DNA of 64,000 bases from VRUE01 sp963708115 (GTDB lineage: Bacteria > Actinomycetota > Thermoleophilia > Solirubrobacterales > 70-9). A model generated the notes under the pieces. That model ran no database searches. It was not told where the DNA came from and saw only the letters and a program-made list of their open reading frames with translations. The stretch lies in assembly GCA_963708115.1 (NCBI GenBank), contig CAVPRX010000001.1, forward strand, positions 682,001 through 746,000, written 5' to 3'. Below, piece after piece: positions 43,787 through 52,840 of this stretch; positions within the stretch are counted from its first letter, which is position 1, and each line of letters opens with the position of its first letter. The position numbers and the translations under genes were made by a program.

Positions 43787-44994
43787 TAACCGCTCGGGTG
43801 ACGAGCGATGAAGCCTTCAGGGGAGTCGACGAGTTCCGAGTGCCAGCGCGGCCCCGGGCCGCCGACCGTGTCGAAGGCAAGGCCGGCGATGATCATCCAG
43901 GCGTGTTCGGCGTTGGCGTAGACCGTGATCCACTGGCCGGGACCGGGGTCGCCCCAGGTCTCCAGCCCGGTCGAGTCGAGCGGGCTGGAGAGGAAGCCGC
44001 CGCCGTTGAGGGCGAAACTGACCGCGCCCGAGCAGTCGTAGCCTTCCGATTCGAAGGAGCCGTGGCCGCCGCCCCAGATGTAGGGGGTGGTGGCGATCGA
44101 GTTTGCCGCTTCGATCGCCGCCTGCACCGCGGGCGGCGCGGCGCTCGGCACGCTGGCCTGGCTTTCGGAGATGTATTCGGCGCTCTGCCCGGGCGTGAGC
44201 GGCGCCGGGGTCCCAGTCGAAACCGGCGCGCCTGAGCTGGCGAGCTGTTCGGAGATCGCCGAGAGGTTGTCGCTCAGCGCCTGTTCGCGCGACTCGAGCG
44301 ATTCGAGCTCCGCCTGGCGCTGCGCCTGGGCGTCCTTGAGGTCGGCGAATCGCGCCGCCGCTTCTGCCCGCGCGTCGGCTGCTTCGTGCTCCTTGGCGGC
44401 GATTTCGTCGCGCGCGTCCTTCAGCTGCGAGCGGATCGCGGCCATCCGCTTGACCGCGGCCTTGGCTTCGTCGCGCAGGCCCTTGACCCGGTCGGCGACC
44501 GAGTCGTCGTAGTCCTGGACGCGGCTGAGGTATTCGGCGCGGACGCTGGCCTGCGACCAGGTCTCCGATTCGAGCACGACGCTGAGCACATCGGGGCTGC
44601 CCGCCTCGTACATCGAGACAAGCCGTTCGCGCAGCATGCCCAGCGCGCGCTGCAGGCGGGCACGTATCAGCGCCAGCTGGTGCTTCTCGGCCTTCAGCTT
44701 GGCGGTGGCGCTGTCGAGTTCGCCCTGCTTGTCTTCCAGTTCGCCCTCGAGCGCGAGCTGTTCCTGGCGCAGTCGCGAGACTTCGCCGAGCATCGAGTCG
44801 ATCGCCTTGTTCTGTTCTTCGATCGTCGCCGAGAGTGAGCTCGAGCTTTCGCGCACATGACTCAGCTTGCCCTGGGTCGAGTCGAGCTTTTCGCTCAGGG
44901 TCTTGGCCGGCGCGCTCGCCACGAGGCAGAGCACGAGCAGCAGCAGGGCGGCCGGAAGCAACAGCCACCGGGAGGTACCGGCAGGAGGACGCAT
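43783..44994 (-). CDS. Secreted coiled-coil NlpC/P60-like peptidoglycan hydrolase
   Basis: 403 aa. Signal peptide (~1-30), then two long coiled coils (~35-130 and ~150-245) like those of FtsX-linked hydrolases, a Ser/Pro/Ala linker, and a C-terminal domain (~290-403) with Cys in GYDCSGAVSFAL and His in AEHAWMIIAGL. GGGHGSFESEGYDCSG is common in Thermoleophilia NlpC-like proteins. It would cut wall peptides during growth or division. Stop overlaps the end of the convergent flavin-barrel gene. Confidence 0.85.
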   Translation of the reverse strand: MRPPAGTSRWLLLPAALLLLVLCLVASAPAKTLSEKLDSTQGKLSHVRESSSSLSATIEEQNKAIDSMLGEVSRLRQEQLALEGELEDKQGELDSATAKLKAEKHQLALIRARLQRALGMLRERLVSMYEAGSPDVLSVVLESETWSQASVRAEYLSRVQDYDDSVADRVKGLRDEAKAAVKRMAAIRSQLKDARDEIAAKEHEAADARAEAAARFADLKDAQAQRQAELESLESREQALSDNLSAISEQLASSGAPVSTGTPAPLTPGQSAEYISESQASVPSAAPPAVQAAIEAANSIATTPYIWGGGHGSFESEGYDCSGAVSFALNGGGFLSSPLDSTGLETWGDPGPGQWITVYANAEHAWMIIAGLAFDTVGGPGPRWHSELVDSPEGFIARHPSGY

Positions 44995-45088
44995 CGGGGG
45001 CGCACGCTAACGAAGTCGCCTAAAGATTGTTAGGAGTTGCTCACAACTTGCAACTCCTCTTGCAGAATCGCGCCTCTTGCAGGAGAAA

Positions 45089-45116
45089 CCGCCGCCGCGC
45101 CGAGGCGCGGCGGCGG
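45089..45116 (-). terminator. GC-rich hairpin after the SHOCT gene
   Basis: CCGCCGCCGCG pairs with CGCGGCGGCGG around a short CCGAGG loop, 12 bases after the SHOCT-protein stop, followed on the minus strand by GTTTCTCCT. A reasonable intrinsic terminator. Confidence 0.65.
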
Positions 45117-45127
45117 CGAAACGGTGT

Positions 45128-45523
45128 CTAGGCGAGCAGCTTGGCCTTCGCCTTGTCGAACTCCTCGCTGGAGAGCGCGCCCTTTTCCTTCAGCTCGTTC
45201 AGCTTGTGCAGTTCGTCCGCGGCGGAGCCACCGTGCGCCTGCTCACGGACGTAGGAATCGAAATGCTGTTTGGCCTCCGCCTGCGCCTTGATCGTCCTGT
45301 CGCGCATGCCGCTGCCGCGGGCAATCAGGTAGACGAGCGCGGTCAGGAACGGGATGAAGACGAGGAAGAGCACCCAGGCGGCCTTCGCCCAACCTGAGGT
45401 CTCGTGGTCGCGGAAGAGGTCGGTGAGGATCGTGATCAGGATCCAGATCCAGATGACGAAGAAGAAGACCTCGAAGGCGACGAGGAGCGCTTCGCCAAAG
45501 TTGATATCCGCAAACGGCAACAA
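45128..45523 (-). CDS. SHOCT-domain membrane protein (PLDc_N-like)
   Basis: 131 aa. Two membrane helices (EVFFFVIWIWILITILTDLF and AAWVLFLVFIPFLTALVYLI) form a PLD-nuclease N-terminal-type module; the C-terminal 30 residues (ELHKLNELKEKGALSSEEFD) are a SHOCT domain. Such proteins are small membrane factors of unknown role, probably oligomeric. Confidence 0.85.
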   Translation of the reverse strand: MLPFADINFGEALLVAFEVFFFVIWIWILITILTDLFRDHETSGWAKAAWVLFLVFIPFLTALVYLIARGSGMRDRTIKAQAEAKQHFDSYVREQAHGGSAADELHKLNELKEKGALSSEEFDKAKAKLLA

Positions 45524-45562
45524 GGGTGTTTCCTTTCGATGGATGGAAAGAGCTACGCGATC

Positions 45563-46309
45563 TTAGAGCCGCTGAGCAAATAAGACCGCGGCAACCGCCG
45601 TGGCCAGGTTGAGGCTGGAGACGCCGGGGCGCATCGGGATGCCGAGACGGGCGTCGGCACGGGTGAGCAGATCGGCGCTGAGGCCGTAGCGCTCGGTGCC
45701 GAAGGCGAGGATCGCGCGCGGCGGCAGCTCGGCCGGGCGCAGGTCCTCGCCGCCGGGGTCGATTGCGATCAGCGGTCGGTCGTTTGGCGGCAGCTCCCTC
45801 ACTCCGATCACCGGCAAGGCGAAGTGGAGCCCGGCCGCGCCGCGCAGAGCATCGGGATGCCAAGGGTCGTTGGGCCCGGAGGTCAGGACTCCGGCAGCGT
45901 CGGCGCCGGCGGCGACCCGCACGCAGGCCCCCATGTTGCCCATCGTGCGCGGATCCTCGAGCAGGACGAGCGGCGCCGGCGCTTGCCCGGCAAGCACCGC
46001 GGCCAGGTCGATCTCCGGCCGGCGGGCGATCGCGACGACGCCGGTACGAGGCGCCTGCGGCACCAGCCCGGTGATCAGCTCGGCCGAGACAGGGGAGGTG
46101 CGCTCAGCGAGCGCGTCGCCGAGATCCGGAGCCAACCCTGCGGCCAGCTCACGCAGCTGGGCCGGATCGGCGGCCACCGCCTCGAGCACCTCGGCGCCGA
46201 AGCGCAGCGCGTGCTTGAGCGCATGAAATCCCTCGAGCACGGCGAGCTGCGGATCGCGTCGCGCCGTGCGGTAGCGCCGGATCAGCGCCTGCTCATCGGC
46301 CTCGCTCAC
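45563..46309 (-). CDS. TrmH/SpoU-family RNA methyltransferase
   Basis: 248 aa. Motif 1 DPRTMGNMGACVRVAAGAD, motif 2 ILAFGTERYGLS and motif 3 IPMRPGVSSLNLATAVAAVL are those of SPOUT 2'-O-methyltransferases acting on tRNA or 23S rRNA. The Glu in motif 2 and Ser/Asn in motif 3 are kept; the motif 1 Asn-Met-Gly replaces the usual Asn-Xaa-Gly form. Target site cannot be told. It follows the stress-protein gene by seven bases and may be the last gene of the kdp transcript. Confidence 0.88.
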   Translation of the reverse strand: MSEADEQALIRRYRTARRDPQLAVLEGFHALKHALRFGAEVLEAVAADPAQLRELAAGLAPDLGDALAERTSPVSAELITGLVPQAPRTGVVAIARRPEIDLAAVLAGQAPAPLVLLEDPRTMGNMGACVRVAAGADAAGVLTSGPNDPWHPDALRGAAGLHFALPVIGVRELPPNDRPLIAIDPGGEDLRPAELPPRAILAFGTERYGLSADLLTRADARLGIPMRPGVSSLNLATAVAAVLFAQRL

Positions 46310-46316
46310 CTGGGCA

Positions 46317-46868
46317 TCATGACGCGGAGACAGTCAGGCGGCGCTCGTCGCTCACCGCCGGGCGCAGGATCAGCACCTCGGCCGGGGCTTTCTCCAGGAG
46401 CCAGACGAGATCGTCCCCCGAGAGGCCAGCCCCTCCGGTCGCGGTTGCCGAGACGACGACCCGGTCGAACTCCTCGCGCTCCAGCAACCGCTGCAGCGCG
46501 TGGCGGTAGGAGCGGCCGCGCTCTATCCGGGCGTCGACCGGCACGCCCTGCGCGGTGGCCCGCTGCTCGATCGCCTCCAGCATCGGCATCGCCCGCGCAG
46601 CCTCGGCGGGGATCGCGCACTCCAGCGGCAGCTGCTTGGGGACGGCCGCGAGGTAGGCGGGCATCAGCGTCGCGCCCTCCGCCCGGGCCAGGCGCAGCGC
46701 CGCGTCGACCGCACGGCGTGAGATCTCGGTGCCGGTGAAGGGCAGCAGGATCTGGTGAACCTCCTCCGGTCGCTCCGAGCGCTTGCCGTGCCACCGCGAG
46801 CTGGCGATCAGGTATCCCCCTCCAAGGCCAAGGAGCAGCGCGAGCCCGACGAGGAAGTGCTCGATCAC
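46317..46868 (-). CDS. Membrane-anchored universal stress protein
   Basis: 183 aa from GTG 46868 (GTGA overlap with the KdpD-N gene). One N-terminal helix (FLVGLALLLGLGGGYLIAS), then a Usp domain (~38-175) with VDAALRLARAEGATLMPAYL and VVSATATGGAGLSGDDLVWL. Soluble Usp proteins are the rule, so the anchor is unusual. Position beside KdpD-N, itself bearing a Usp domain, suggests a role in the potassium or turgor response. Confidence 0.85.
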   Translation of the reverse strand: MIEHFLVGLALLLGLGGGYLIASSRWHGKRSERPEEVHQILLPFTGTEISRRAVDAALRLARAEGATLMPAYLAAVPKQLPLECAIPAEAARAMPMLEAIEQRATAQGVPVDARIERGRSYRHALQRLLEREEFDRVVVSATATGGAGLSGDDLVWLLEKAPAEVLILRPAVSDERRLTVSAS

Positions 46869-47989
46869 GAGCCCTCCTCCTTCTGGCTGCGGTGGGCGAC
46901 GATCCGCACGTCGACCCCGGGCGGGGTCGCGCGCATCAGCGCTTGCGGCAGCGGGGTCCGCAAGCGCGCCAGCCCCCGCGGCGGCTTGGATTCGCCGACC
47001 ATCACGTAGGTGGACCCGCGCTCAGCGATGACTCGGGCGGCGGCGGCGACCAGGTCGTCGTGCTCCTCGATCAGCAGGGTCGCACCGAGCACCGAGGCGA
47101 GCTGGCGCAGCGCCGTCACCTGGCGCTCCTCCTCGCCCTCGATCGGCCGCCCCGGGGGCTTCACCCAGAGCAGGTCGAGATCGGTGCCGAGCCGCTGGGC
47201 GGAGCGCCAGGCGCGCCGCACGAGGCGCTGCGAGCTCGGCCGCGGCCGCACCAGCGCGAGCAGCCGCTCGCCGACGGCCTTGGGGGCGTCGGTGACGACG
47301 CGCTCTTCCCGCGTCCCGACGGGCTCCACCCGGTGCAGGGTGAGGCGCTTGGACTCGACGTCCTCGGCGACCTGACGCAGGCTGACCTCACGCAGGGCGG
47401 CGAGGTTCTCGATCCGGAAGAAGTTGTCGAGCGCCGCCTGGATGTTCTCGCCGGGGTAGATCTTGCCGGCGCGCAGGCGGGCGATCAACGCCTCCGGGGT
47501 GAGGTCGATGAGGACCACCTCGTCGGCGATGCCGAGCACCGAGTCGGGCACGGTCTCACGCACCGTGACGCCGGTCAGCTCGGCGACCCGGTCGTTGAGC
47601 GACTCGAGGTGCTGGACGTTGACCGTGGAGAAGACGTCGATGCCGGCCGCCAGCACGGCGGCGATGTCCTCGTAGCGCTTCTCGTACTCGAGCCCGGGCG
47701 GGTTGGTGTGGGCGAGCTCGTCGATCAGCGCCAGGTCCGGCCGGCGGGCGAGCACCGCCGGCAGGTCCATCTCCTCGACGGCGACGTCGCGGTAGTCGAC
47801 GCTGCGCCGCGGGATCGCCTCCAGCCCACGAGCCTGGTCGCTCGTCTCCTCGCGCTTGTGCGGCTCCAGGTAGCCGATCGCGACATCACGTCCGGCGGCG
47901 GCTTCGGCGTGACCCTCCTGCAGCATCCGGTAGGTCTTGCCGACGCCGGCCGCCATGCCGAGGAAGATCTTGTAGTGGCCGCGCTCCAT
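46865..47989 (-). CDS. kdpD: KdpD N-terminal sensor (KdpD-N plus Usp domain), no kinase
   Basis: 374 aa. KdpD-N domain (~1-215) with Walker A GMAAGVGKTYRML (11-23), Walker B LALIDELAHTNPPG and DVFSTVNVQHLESLND; Usp-like domain (~235-360). The protein stops before the DUF4118 and kinase regions found in full KdpD. A histidine kinase with DUF4118 lies separately at 53518-54672. Short KdpD forms are known in some bacteria, for example Anabaena and Deinococcus. It would sense potassium or c-di-AMP and act on the split kinase. Confidence 0.92.
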   Translation of the reverse strand: MERGHYKIFLGMAAGVGKTYRMLQEGHAEAAAGRDVAIGYLEPHKREETSDQARGLEAIPRRSVDYRDVAVEEMDLPAVLARRPDLALIDELAHTNPPGLEYEKRYEDIAAVLAAGIDVFSTVNVQHLESLNDRVAELTGVTVRETVPDSVLGIADEVVLIDLTPEALIARLRAGKIYPGENIQAALDNFFRIENLAALREVSLRQVAEDVESKRLTLHRVEPVGTREERVVTDAPKAVGERLLALVRPRPSSQRLVRRAWRSAQRLGTDLDLLWVKPPGRPIEGEEERQVTALRQLASVLGATLLIEEHDDLVAAAARVIAERGSTYVMVGESKPPRGLARLRTPLPQALMRATPPGVDVRIVAHRSQKEEGS

Positions 47990-48006
47990 CCGCGCCCCGC
48001 GGGGCC

Positions 48007-50073
48007 TCAGGCCCCCAGCAGGTTGTGAACCACGAGGTCGATCAGCTTGATGCCGATGAAGGGAGTGACGATCCCGCCGAGGCCGTAGATCAGCATGTTG
48101 CGGCGCAAAAGCGCCGTCGCCCCGATCGGCCGGTAGCGAACGCCGCGCAGGGAGAGCGGGATCAGCAGCGGGATGATCAGCGCGTTGAATATCACCGCTG
48201 AGAGGATCGCCGATTCGGGCGTGCCCAGGGACATCACGTTGAGCGCGTCGAGCGGGCCCCTGCCCCCGGCCGAGAGCGCGTAGGTGGCGGCGAACATCGC
48301 CGGCAGGATCGCGAAGTACTTGGCGATGTCGTTGGCGATCGAGAAGGTGGTCAGGGCGCCGCGCGTGATCAGCAGCTGCTTGCCGACCTCGACGATCTCG
48401 ATCAGCTTCGTCGGGTTGGAGTCGAGGTCGACCATGTTGCCCGCCTCGCGCGCCGCCTGGGTGCCGGTGTTCATCGCGACGCCGACGTCGGCCTGGGCCA
48501 GCGCCGGAGCGTCGTTGGTTCCGTCGCCGGTCATCGCGATCAGGCGGCCGTCGGACTGCTGCTCGCGGATCAGCTCCAGCTTGCGCTCGGGGGTCGCTTC
48601 GGCGAGGAAGTCGTCGACGCCCGCCTCCTCGGCGATCTTCGCCGCGGTCAACTTGTTGTCGCCGGTGACCATGATCGTGCGGATGCCCATCGCCCGCAGC
48701 TGGTCGAAGCGGGCGCTCATCCCTTCCTTGACCACGTCCTTGAGGTAGATCACCCCGAGCACCCGCTCGTTGCGGGCAACGGCCAGCGGGGTGCCTCCCT
48801 CGTGGCCGACTCGGTCAAGCTCGGCGCGAAGCTCGGCCGGGGCGCGCCCACCCTCCGCGGCGACCCAGTCTTCGATCGCGTCGCCGGCGCCCTTGCGCAG
48901 GCGGGTGCCGTTGTAGTCGACGCCGCTCATCCGGGTCTGAGCCGAGAAGGGGACGAACTCGGGCTCGTGGCCGGAGAAGGTGTGCTCGCGGATGCCGAAG
49001 GTCTTGGCGAGGACGACGATCGAGCGTCCCTCGGGAGTCTCGTCGGAGAGCGAGGACATCTGCGCCGCCTCGGCCAGCTCCTCGACCTCGACGCCCGGCA
49101 TCGGCATGAACTCGACCGCCTCGCGGTTGCCGAGCGTGATCGTGCCGGTCTTGTCGAGCAGCAGTACGTCGCAGTCGCCGGAGGCCTCGACCGCGCGGCC
49201 AGAGAGGGCGAGCACGTTGCGGCGTACGAGGCGGTCCATGCCTGCGATCCCGATCGCCGAGAGCAGGGCGCCGATCGTGGTCGGGATCAGCGCGACGAGC
49301 AGGGCGATCAGCGTCGTCTCGGAGAGTTCCGTGCCGGCAAAGAGGCCGAATGGGCGCAGGGAGACAACCACCAGGACGAAGACCAGGGTGAGGGCCGCAA
49401 GCAAGATCCCGAGGGCGATCTCGTTCGGCGTCTTGCGCCGCTCGGCGCCCTCGACCAAGCCGATCATGCGGTCGAGGAACGACTTGCCGGGTTCCTGGGT
49501 GATCTCGACGACGATGCGGTCGGAGAGCACCTTGGTGCCGCCGGTGACGGCGCTGCGATCGCCGCCGGCCTCGCGGATCACCGGCGCCGACTCGCCGGTG
49601 ATCGCCGACTCGTCGACCGAGGCGATTCCCTCGATCACGGTGCCATCGCCGGGGATGCCCTCGCCCGCCTCGACGACGACGACGTCGCCGCGAACGAGCT
49701 CGGCGGCGGACTTCTCGCTGCCGTCGCGCATCTTCGCGGTCGCCTCGGTGCGCATCGCCCGCAGGCTCGCCGCCTGGGCGCGGCCGCGACCCTCGGCCAG
49801 TGCCTCGGCGAGATTGGCGAAGACGACGGTCAGCCAGAGCCAGGCGGTGATGCTGAAGGTGAACCAGGAGGGCTCGTGACCGCCGCCGAGCGAGCTGCCG
49901 CCGAAGACCTGGATCAGCCAGGCGACGGTGGTGATCAGGGCGCCGATCTCGACCACGAACATGACCGGGTTGCGGACCTGCACCCGCGGGTCCAGCTTGC
50001 GGATGGACTCGAGCAGCGCCGGGCGGAGGATCTCGGGGTCGAAGAGGGATCGGGGCTGGGTCTCGGAGGTCAT
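48007..50073 (-). CDS. kdpB: Potassium-transporting ATPase subunit B
   Basis: 688 aa P-type ATPase. Asp307 in LLLDKTGTITLGN is the phosphorylation site, TGES with Ser162 matches the inhibitory phosphoserine known in E. coli KdpB, and MVTGDNKLTAAKIAEEAGVD and AMTGDGTNDAPALAQADVGV are the hinge motifs. The start overlaps the KdpC stop as ATGA. Unlike the standard order it follows kdpC. Confidence 0.96.
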   Translation of the reverse strand: MTSETQPRSLFDPEILRPALLESIRKLDPRVQVRNPVMFVVEIGALITTVAWLIQVFGGSSLGGGHEPSWFTFSITAWLWLTVVFANLAEALAEGRGRAQAASLRAMRTEATAKMRDGSEKSAAELVRGDVVVVEAGEGIPGDGTVIEGIASVDESAITGESAPVIREAGGDRSAVTGGTKVLSDRIVVEITQEPGKSFLDRMIGLVEGAERRKTPNEIALGILLAALTLVFVLVVVSLRPFGLFAGTELSETTLIALLVALIPTTIGALLSAIGIAGMDRLVRRNVLALSGRAVEASGDCDVLLLDKTGTITLGNREAVEFMPMPGVEVEELAEAAQMSSLSDETPEGRSIVVLAKTFGIREHTFSGHEPEFVPFSAQTRMSGVDYNGTRLRKGAGDAIEDWVAAEGGRAPAELRAELDRVGHEGGTPLAVARNERVLGVIYLKDVVKEGMSARFDQLRAMGIRTIMVTGDNKLTAAKIAEEAGVDDFLAEATPERKLELIREQQSDGRLIAMTGDGTNDAPALAQADVGVAMNTGTQAAREAGNMVDLDSNPTKLIEIVEVGKQLLITRGALTTFSIANDIAKYFAILPAMFAATYALSAGGRGPLDALNVMSLGTPESAILSAVIFNALIIPLLIPLSLRGVRYRPIGATALLRRNMLIYGLGGIVTPFIGIKLIDLVVHNLLGA

Positions 50074-50723
50074 TTGATCGGCGCTTCCTTGTCGAGGGCG
50101 ATGTTGAGTTCGAGCACGTTGACGCCGGGCTCGCCGAAGACGCCGAGGAAGCGGCTGCTGGTGTGGTCGGAGATCAATTCTTCGACCTGGGCGAGCGGCA
50201 GCTTGCGGACGGCGGCGATCCGGTGCGCCTGGATCAGCGCGTTGGCCGCGGAGATTTCCGGGTCGACCCCGGAGCCCGACATCGTCACCGCATCGACCGG
50301 CACGGCGGCCTTGGTCAGCGAGCGGTCGTAGGGCTTCTCGAGCTTGACGTATGCAGCGAGGCTTTCGCGCACCGCTTCGCGCTCTTCGATGCTGTTGGGC
50401 CCGGAGTTGCTGAAGTAGGTGGTGTTCGCCGCGTAGCCGGTCTGCGATGGACGCGGCTGGAAGTAGCGCTTGTCGGGCGCCAACACTTCTTCGCCTTCTT
50501 CGTCGAGTAGCGGCTTGCCGTTCTTGCCGATCACGGGCCGGGAGAACGACTGGCCGATCAGGCTCGAGCCGACCAGCTGTCCGTTCACCGTCAGCTTCGA
50601 ACCGTCCGCCTTGCCGGGGAAGGCGACCTGGGAGATGCCGGTCATCGCCAGCGGGTAGGCGAGGCCGAAGATCAGCGTGAAGACGACCACGGCGAGAATC
50701 GAGGTGAGGGCCGCGCGGCGCAT
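50070..50723 (-). CDS. kdpC: Potassium-transporting ATPase subunit C
   Basis: 217 aa. One N-terminal helix (LAVVVFTLIFGLAYPLAMTG), GSSLIGQSFSRP, KRYFQPRPSQTGYAANTTYF, and AVTMSGSGVDPEISAANALI and SRFLGVFGEPGVNVLELNIA at the C-terminus. It stabilises the KdpA-KdpB complex. Starts one base after kdpA and overlaps kdpB. Confidence 0.95.
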   Translation of the reverse strand: MRRAALTSILAVVVFTLIFGLAYPLAMTGISQVAFPGKADGSKLTVNGQLVGSSLIGQSFSRPVIGKNGKPLLDEEGEEVLAPDKRYFQPRPSQTGYAANTTYFSNSGPNSIEEREAVRESLAAYVKLEKPYDRSLTKAAVPVDAVTMSGSGVDPEISAANALIQAHRIAAVRKLPLAQVEELISDHTSSRFLGVFGEPGVNVLELNIALDKEAPIK

Positions 50724-50724
50724 C

Positions 50725-52479
50725 TCAGAAGAGCCTCGTGGTCAGGCTCTGCACGATCGGGCCGAGCAGCAGCGCGGGGAAGAAGGTGAGGGCGCCGACC
50801 AGGATCACGACGCCGACCAGGAGGATGACGAAGGTCGGGGTGTCGGTCCGCATCGTCCCTGGGCCGGCGGGAGAGACCTTCTTGCCCGCCAGCGAGCCGG
50901 CGACGGCGAGCACGAGGACGATCGGCAGGAAGCGCGCCAGGGTCATCGTCGCGCCGCCGAGCAGGTCGGCGAAGGAGATCCCGTAAGCGCCGACGTTGCC
51001 GGGCGCGTTGGGCTGGATGAAGCCGGTGTAGCCGGCGAAGGCGGAGCCGTTGTTGTTGGCCTGCGAGAGGTAGGCGTAGAGGGTCTCGGAGAAGCCCTGC
51101 GGCCCGGCCTGGTAGATCGACCTCATCCCCGCCCGGGTCGCGATCGCCAGCCCCGTGGTCACGAGGACCGCGAGCGGGGTGACAAGGATGCCGAGTGAGA
51201 TCAGCTTGATCTCCCTGGCCTGGATCTTCTTGCCCAGGTACTCCGGGGTTCGGCCGACCATCAGCCCGCCGATGAAGACCGCGAGCAGGACGTAGAGCAG
51301 CATCGTGTAGAGGCCGGTGCCGACGCCGCCGAAGACCACCTCGCTGGTGCCGAGGCCCGACATCGGGACGAGGCCGCCGAGGCCGGTGTAGGAGTCGTGG
51401 GCAGAGTTGACCGAGCCGTTGGAGGTGACGGTCGTCGTCGTCGCCCAGAGCGCCGACTCGGTGATCCCGTTGCGCTGCTCCTTGCCTTCCATGTTGCCGC
51501 CGGTCGATCCCTCGATCGCCGTCGTCGGAGTGCCGGCGGCGTGCTCGGCGGGCGTGCCGTGCTGCTCGGCGGGGATGATGACCAGGATGAAGGCGAGGTA
51601 GATCGCCAGCATCGCGGCGAAGATCGACCAGCCCTCGCGCTGGCGGCCGACCATCTTCCCGTAGGTGTAGGTGAGCGCCGCCGGGATCAGGATGATCGAG
51701 AGCAGCTCGATGAAGTTGGTCAGCGCGTTCGCATTCTCGAACGGCATCGCCGAGTTGACGTTGAAGAAGCCGCCGCCGTTGGTGCCGAGCTGCTTGATCG
51801 CGATCTGCGAGGCCGCCGGGCCCATCGCCAGGGCCTGTTCGGCCCCCTCGACCGTCTTCGCGATGCTGGCGCCGCTGAGCGTCTGCACGACGCCCTGGGA
51901 GACGAGGATCAGGCCGACGATCACCGAGAGCGGCAGCAGCACGTAATAGAGGCTGCGGGTCAGGTCCTGCCAGAAGTTGCCGAGGCCGGGACCGCTGCGA
52001 CCGACGATGCCGCGGATGAAGGCGAGCAGGACGCAGATTCCGACCGCGGGGGTGACGAAGTTCTCCACCGTCAGCCCCGCCATCTGCGAGAAGTAGGTCA
52101 GGGTCGTTTCGCCACCGTAGTACTGCCAGTTCGTGTTGGAGACGAACGAGGAGGCGGTGTTGAAGCTGACGTCCCACGGCCCCGAGTGGAAGCCTTCGGG
52201 GTTGAACGGGTGGACTCCCTGGGTGCGCAGGATCAGGTAGAGCGCGATCCAGGAGAAGACCGAGAAGAGGACGAGGCTCTTCGAGTAAGCCTTCCAGTCG
52301 TGTTCCTCGCTGGGATCGACGCGCAGCACCCGGTAGGTCAACCGCTCCACCGGGCCGAGAACGGGACTGAGGAAGACGCGCTCGCCGCTGAAGACCCGCG
52401 CCATGTATTTGCCGAGCAACGGCGTGAGGGCGATCACGACGCCGACGAAGATCGCGACCTGCAACCAGCCCTGTGCCAT
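50725..52479 (-). CDS. kdpA: Potassium-transporting ATPase subunit A
   Basis: 584 aa, ten membrane helices. Filter-region motifs include TASSFVSNTNWQYYGGE, LGTNGGGFFNVNSAMPFENA, GTPTTAIEGSTGGNMEGKE and ANNNGSAFAGYTGF. It is the potassium-selecting channel subunit. Its ATG overlaps the KdpF stop as TGATG. Confidence 0.96.
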   Translation of the reverse strand: MAQGWLQVAIFVGVVIALTPLLGKYMARVFSGERVFLSPVLGPVERLTYRVLRVDPSEEHDWKAYSKSLVLFSVFSWIALYLILRTQGVHPFNPEGFHSGPWDVSFNTASSFVSNTNWQYYGGETTLTYFSQMAGLTVENFVTPAVGICVLLAFIRGIVGRSGPGLGNFWQDLTRSLYYVLLPLSVIVGLILVSQGVVQTLSGASIAKTVEGAEQALAMGPAASQIAIKQLGTNGGGFFNVNSAMPFENANALTNFIELLSIILIPAALTYTYGKMVGRQREGWSIFAAMLAIYLAFILVIIPAEQHGTPAEHAAGTPTTAIEGSTGGNMEGKEQRNGITESALWATTTTVTSNGSVNSAHDSYTGLGGLVPMSGLGTSEVVFGGVGTGLYTMLLYVLLAVFIGGLMVGRTPEYLGKKIQAREIKLISLGILVTPLAVLVTTGLAIATRAGMRSIYQAGPQGFSETLYAYLSQANNNGSAFAGYTGFIQPNAPGNVGAYGISFADLLGGATMTLARFLPIVLVLAVAGSLAGKKVSPAGPGTMRTDTPTFVILLVGVVILVGALTFFPALLLGPIVQSLTTRLF

Positions 52480-52592
52480 CAGAGCTTCTCCCCGCGCAGC
52501 AGCGCGTAGAGCAGGTAGGCGAAGACGAGCGCCGAGGCGACCAGGCCGAAGACGTCGGCGCCGCTCAGGGTGGCCAGTACGACAGCGCTCAT
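52479..52592 (-). CDS. kdpF: KdpF-like small membrane subunit
   Basis: 37 aa: a single helix (VFGLVASALVFAYLLYALL) with a GEKL end, exactly the size and position of KdpF. The stop overlaps the kdpA start and its ATG overlaps the stop of another small ORF. Too short for standard gene calls; support is the coupling on both sides. Confidence 0.85.
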   Translation of the reverse strand: MSAVVLATLSGADVFGLVASALVFAYLLYALLRGEKL

Positions 52593-52714
52593 ATCCGGTC
52601 GATCAGGTCGATCGCCCAGTAGAGGAGAGCGAAGAGGCCGACTGAGATCGCTATCGCGAATACGTCAGCGAGGGGACCGCCGCCACCGGGAAAGATGTCC
52701 GCTAGGGGGAACAA
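52589..52714 (-). CDS. Small membrane ORF upstream of kdpF
   Basis: 41 aa from a TTG at 52714 (earlier in-frame starts are possible up to a TGA at about 52750). After a Gly/Pro-rich start the second half is one helix, VFAIAISVGLFALLYWAIDL. Its TGA overlaps the kdpF ATG as ATGA. The helix and spacing resemble a second KdpF-like peptide. The weak start codon lowers confidence. Confidence 0.5.
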   Translation of the reverse strand: MFPLADIFPGGGGPLADVFAIAISVGLFALLYWAIDLIDRI

Positions 52715-52806
52715 GACAGGAGCATCATGCGCCCCGTCCCATCAAGGCCGCATGAACTCAGCGCCACTCCGCATACAGATTTCGTGAAGATCGACCGCGG
52801 TCGCCA

Positions 52807-52829
52807 TTTCTACCGCTATGCGGGAGAAA
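52807..52829. promoter_or_regulatory. Inverted repeat between kdpE and the kdp structural genes
   Basis: TTTCTACCGC (52807-52816) and GCGGGAGAAA (52820-52829) pair at nine of ten positions around a three-base centre, 12 bases after the kdpE stop. No T-run follows on the minus strand. A KdpE operator is the likeliest reading; the 52715-52840 gap holds the only space for the kdp promoter. Confidence 0.45.
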
Positions 52830-52840
52830 CGACGACCGCG

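Noticed and set aside
48802..50331. Plus-strand open frame (509 codons) opposite kdpB and kdpC
   Set aside because: The minus strand encodes complete, motif-rich Kdp subunits; the plus frame has charged low-complexity sequence without family features.
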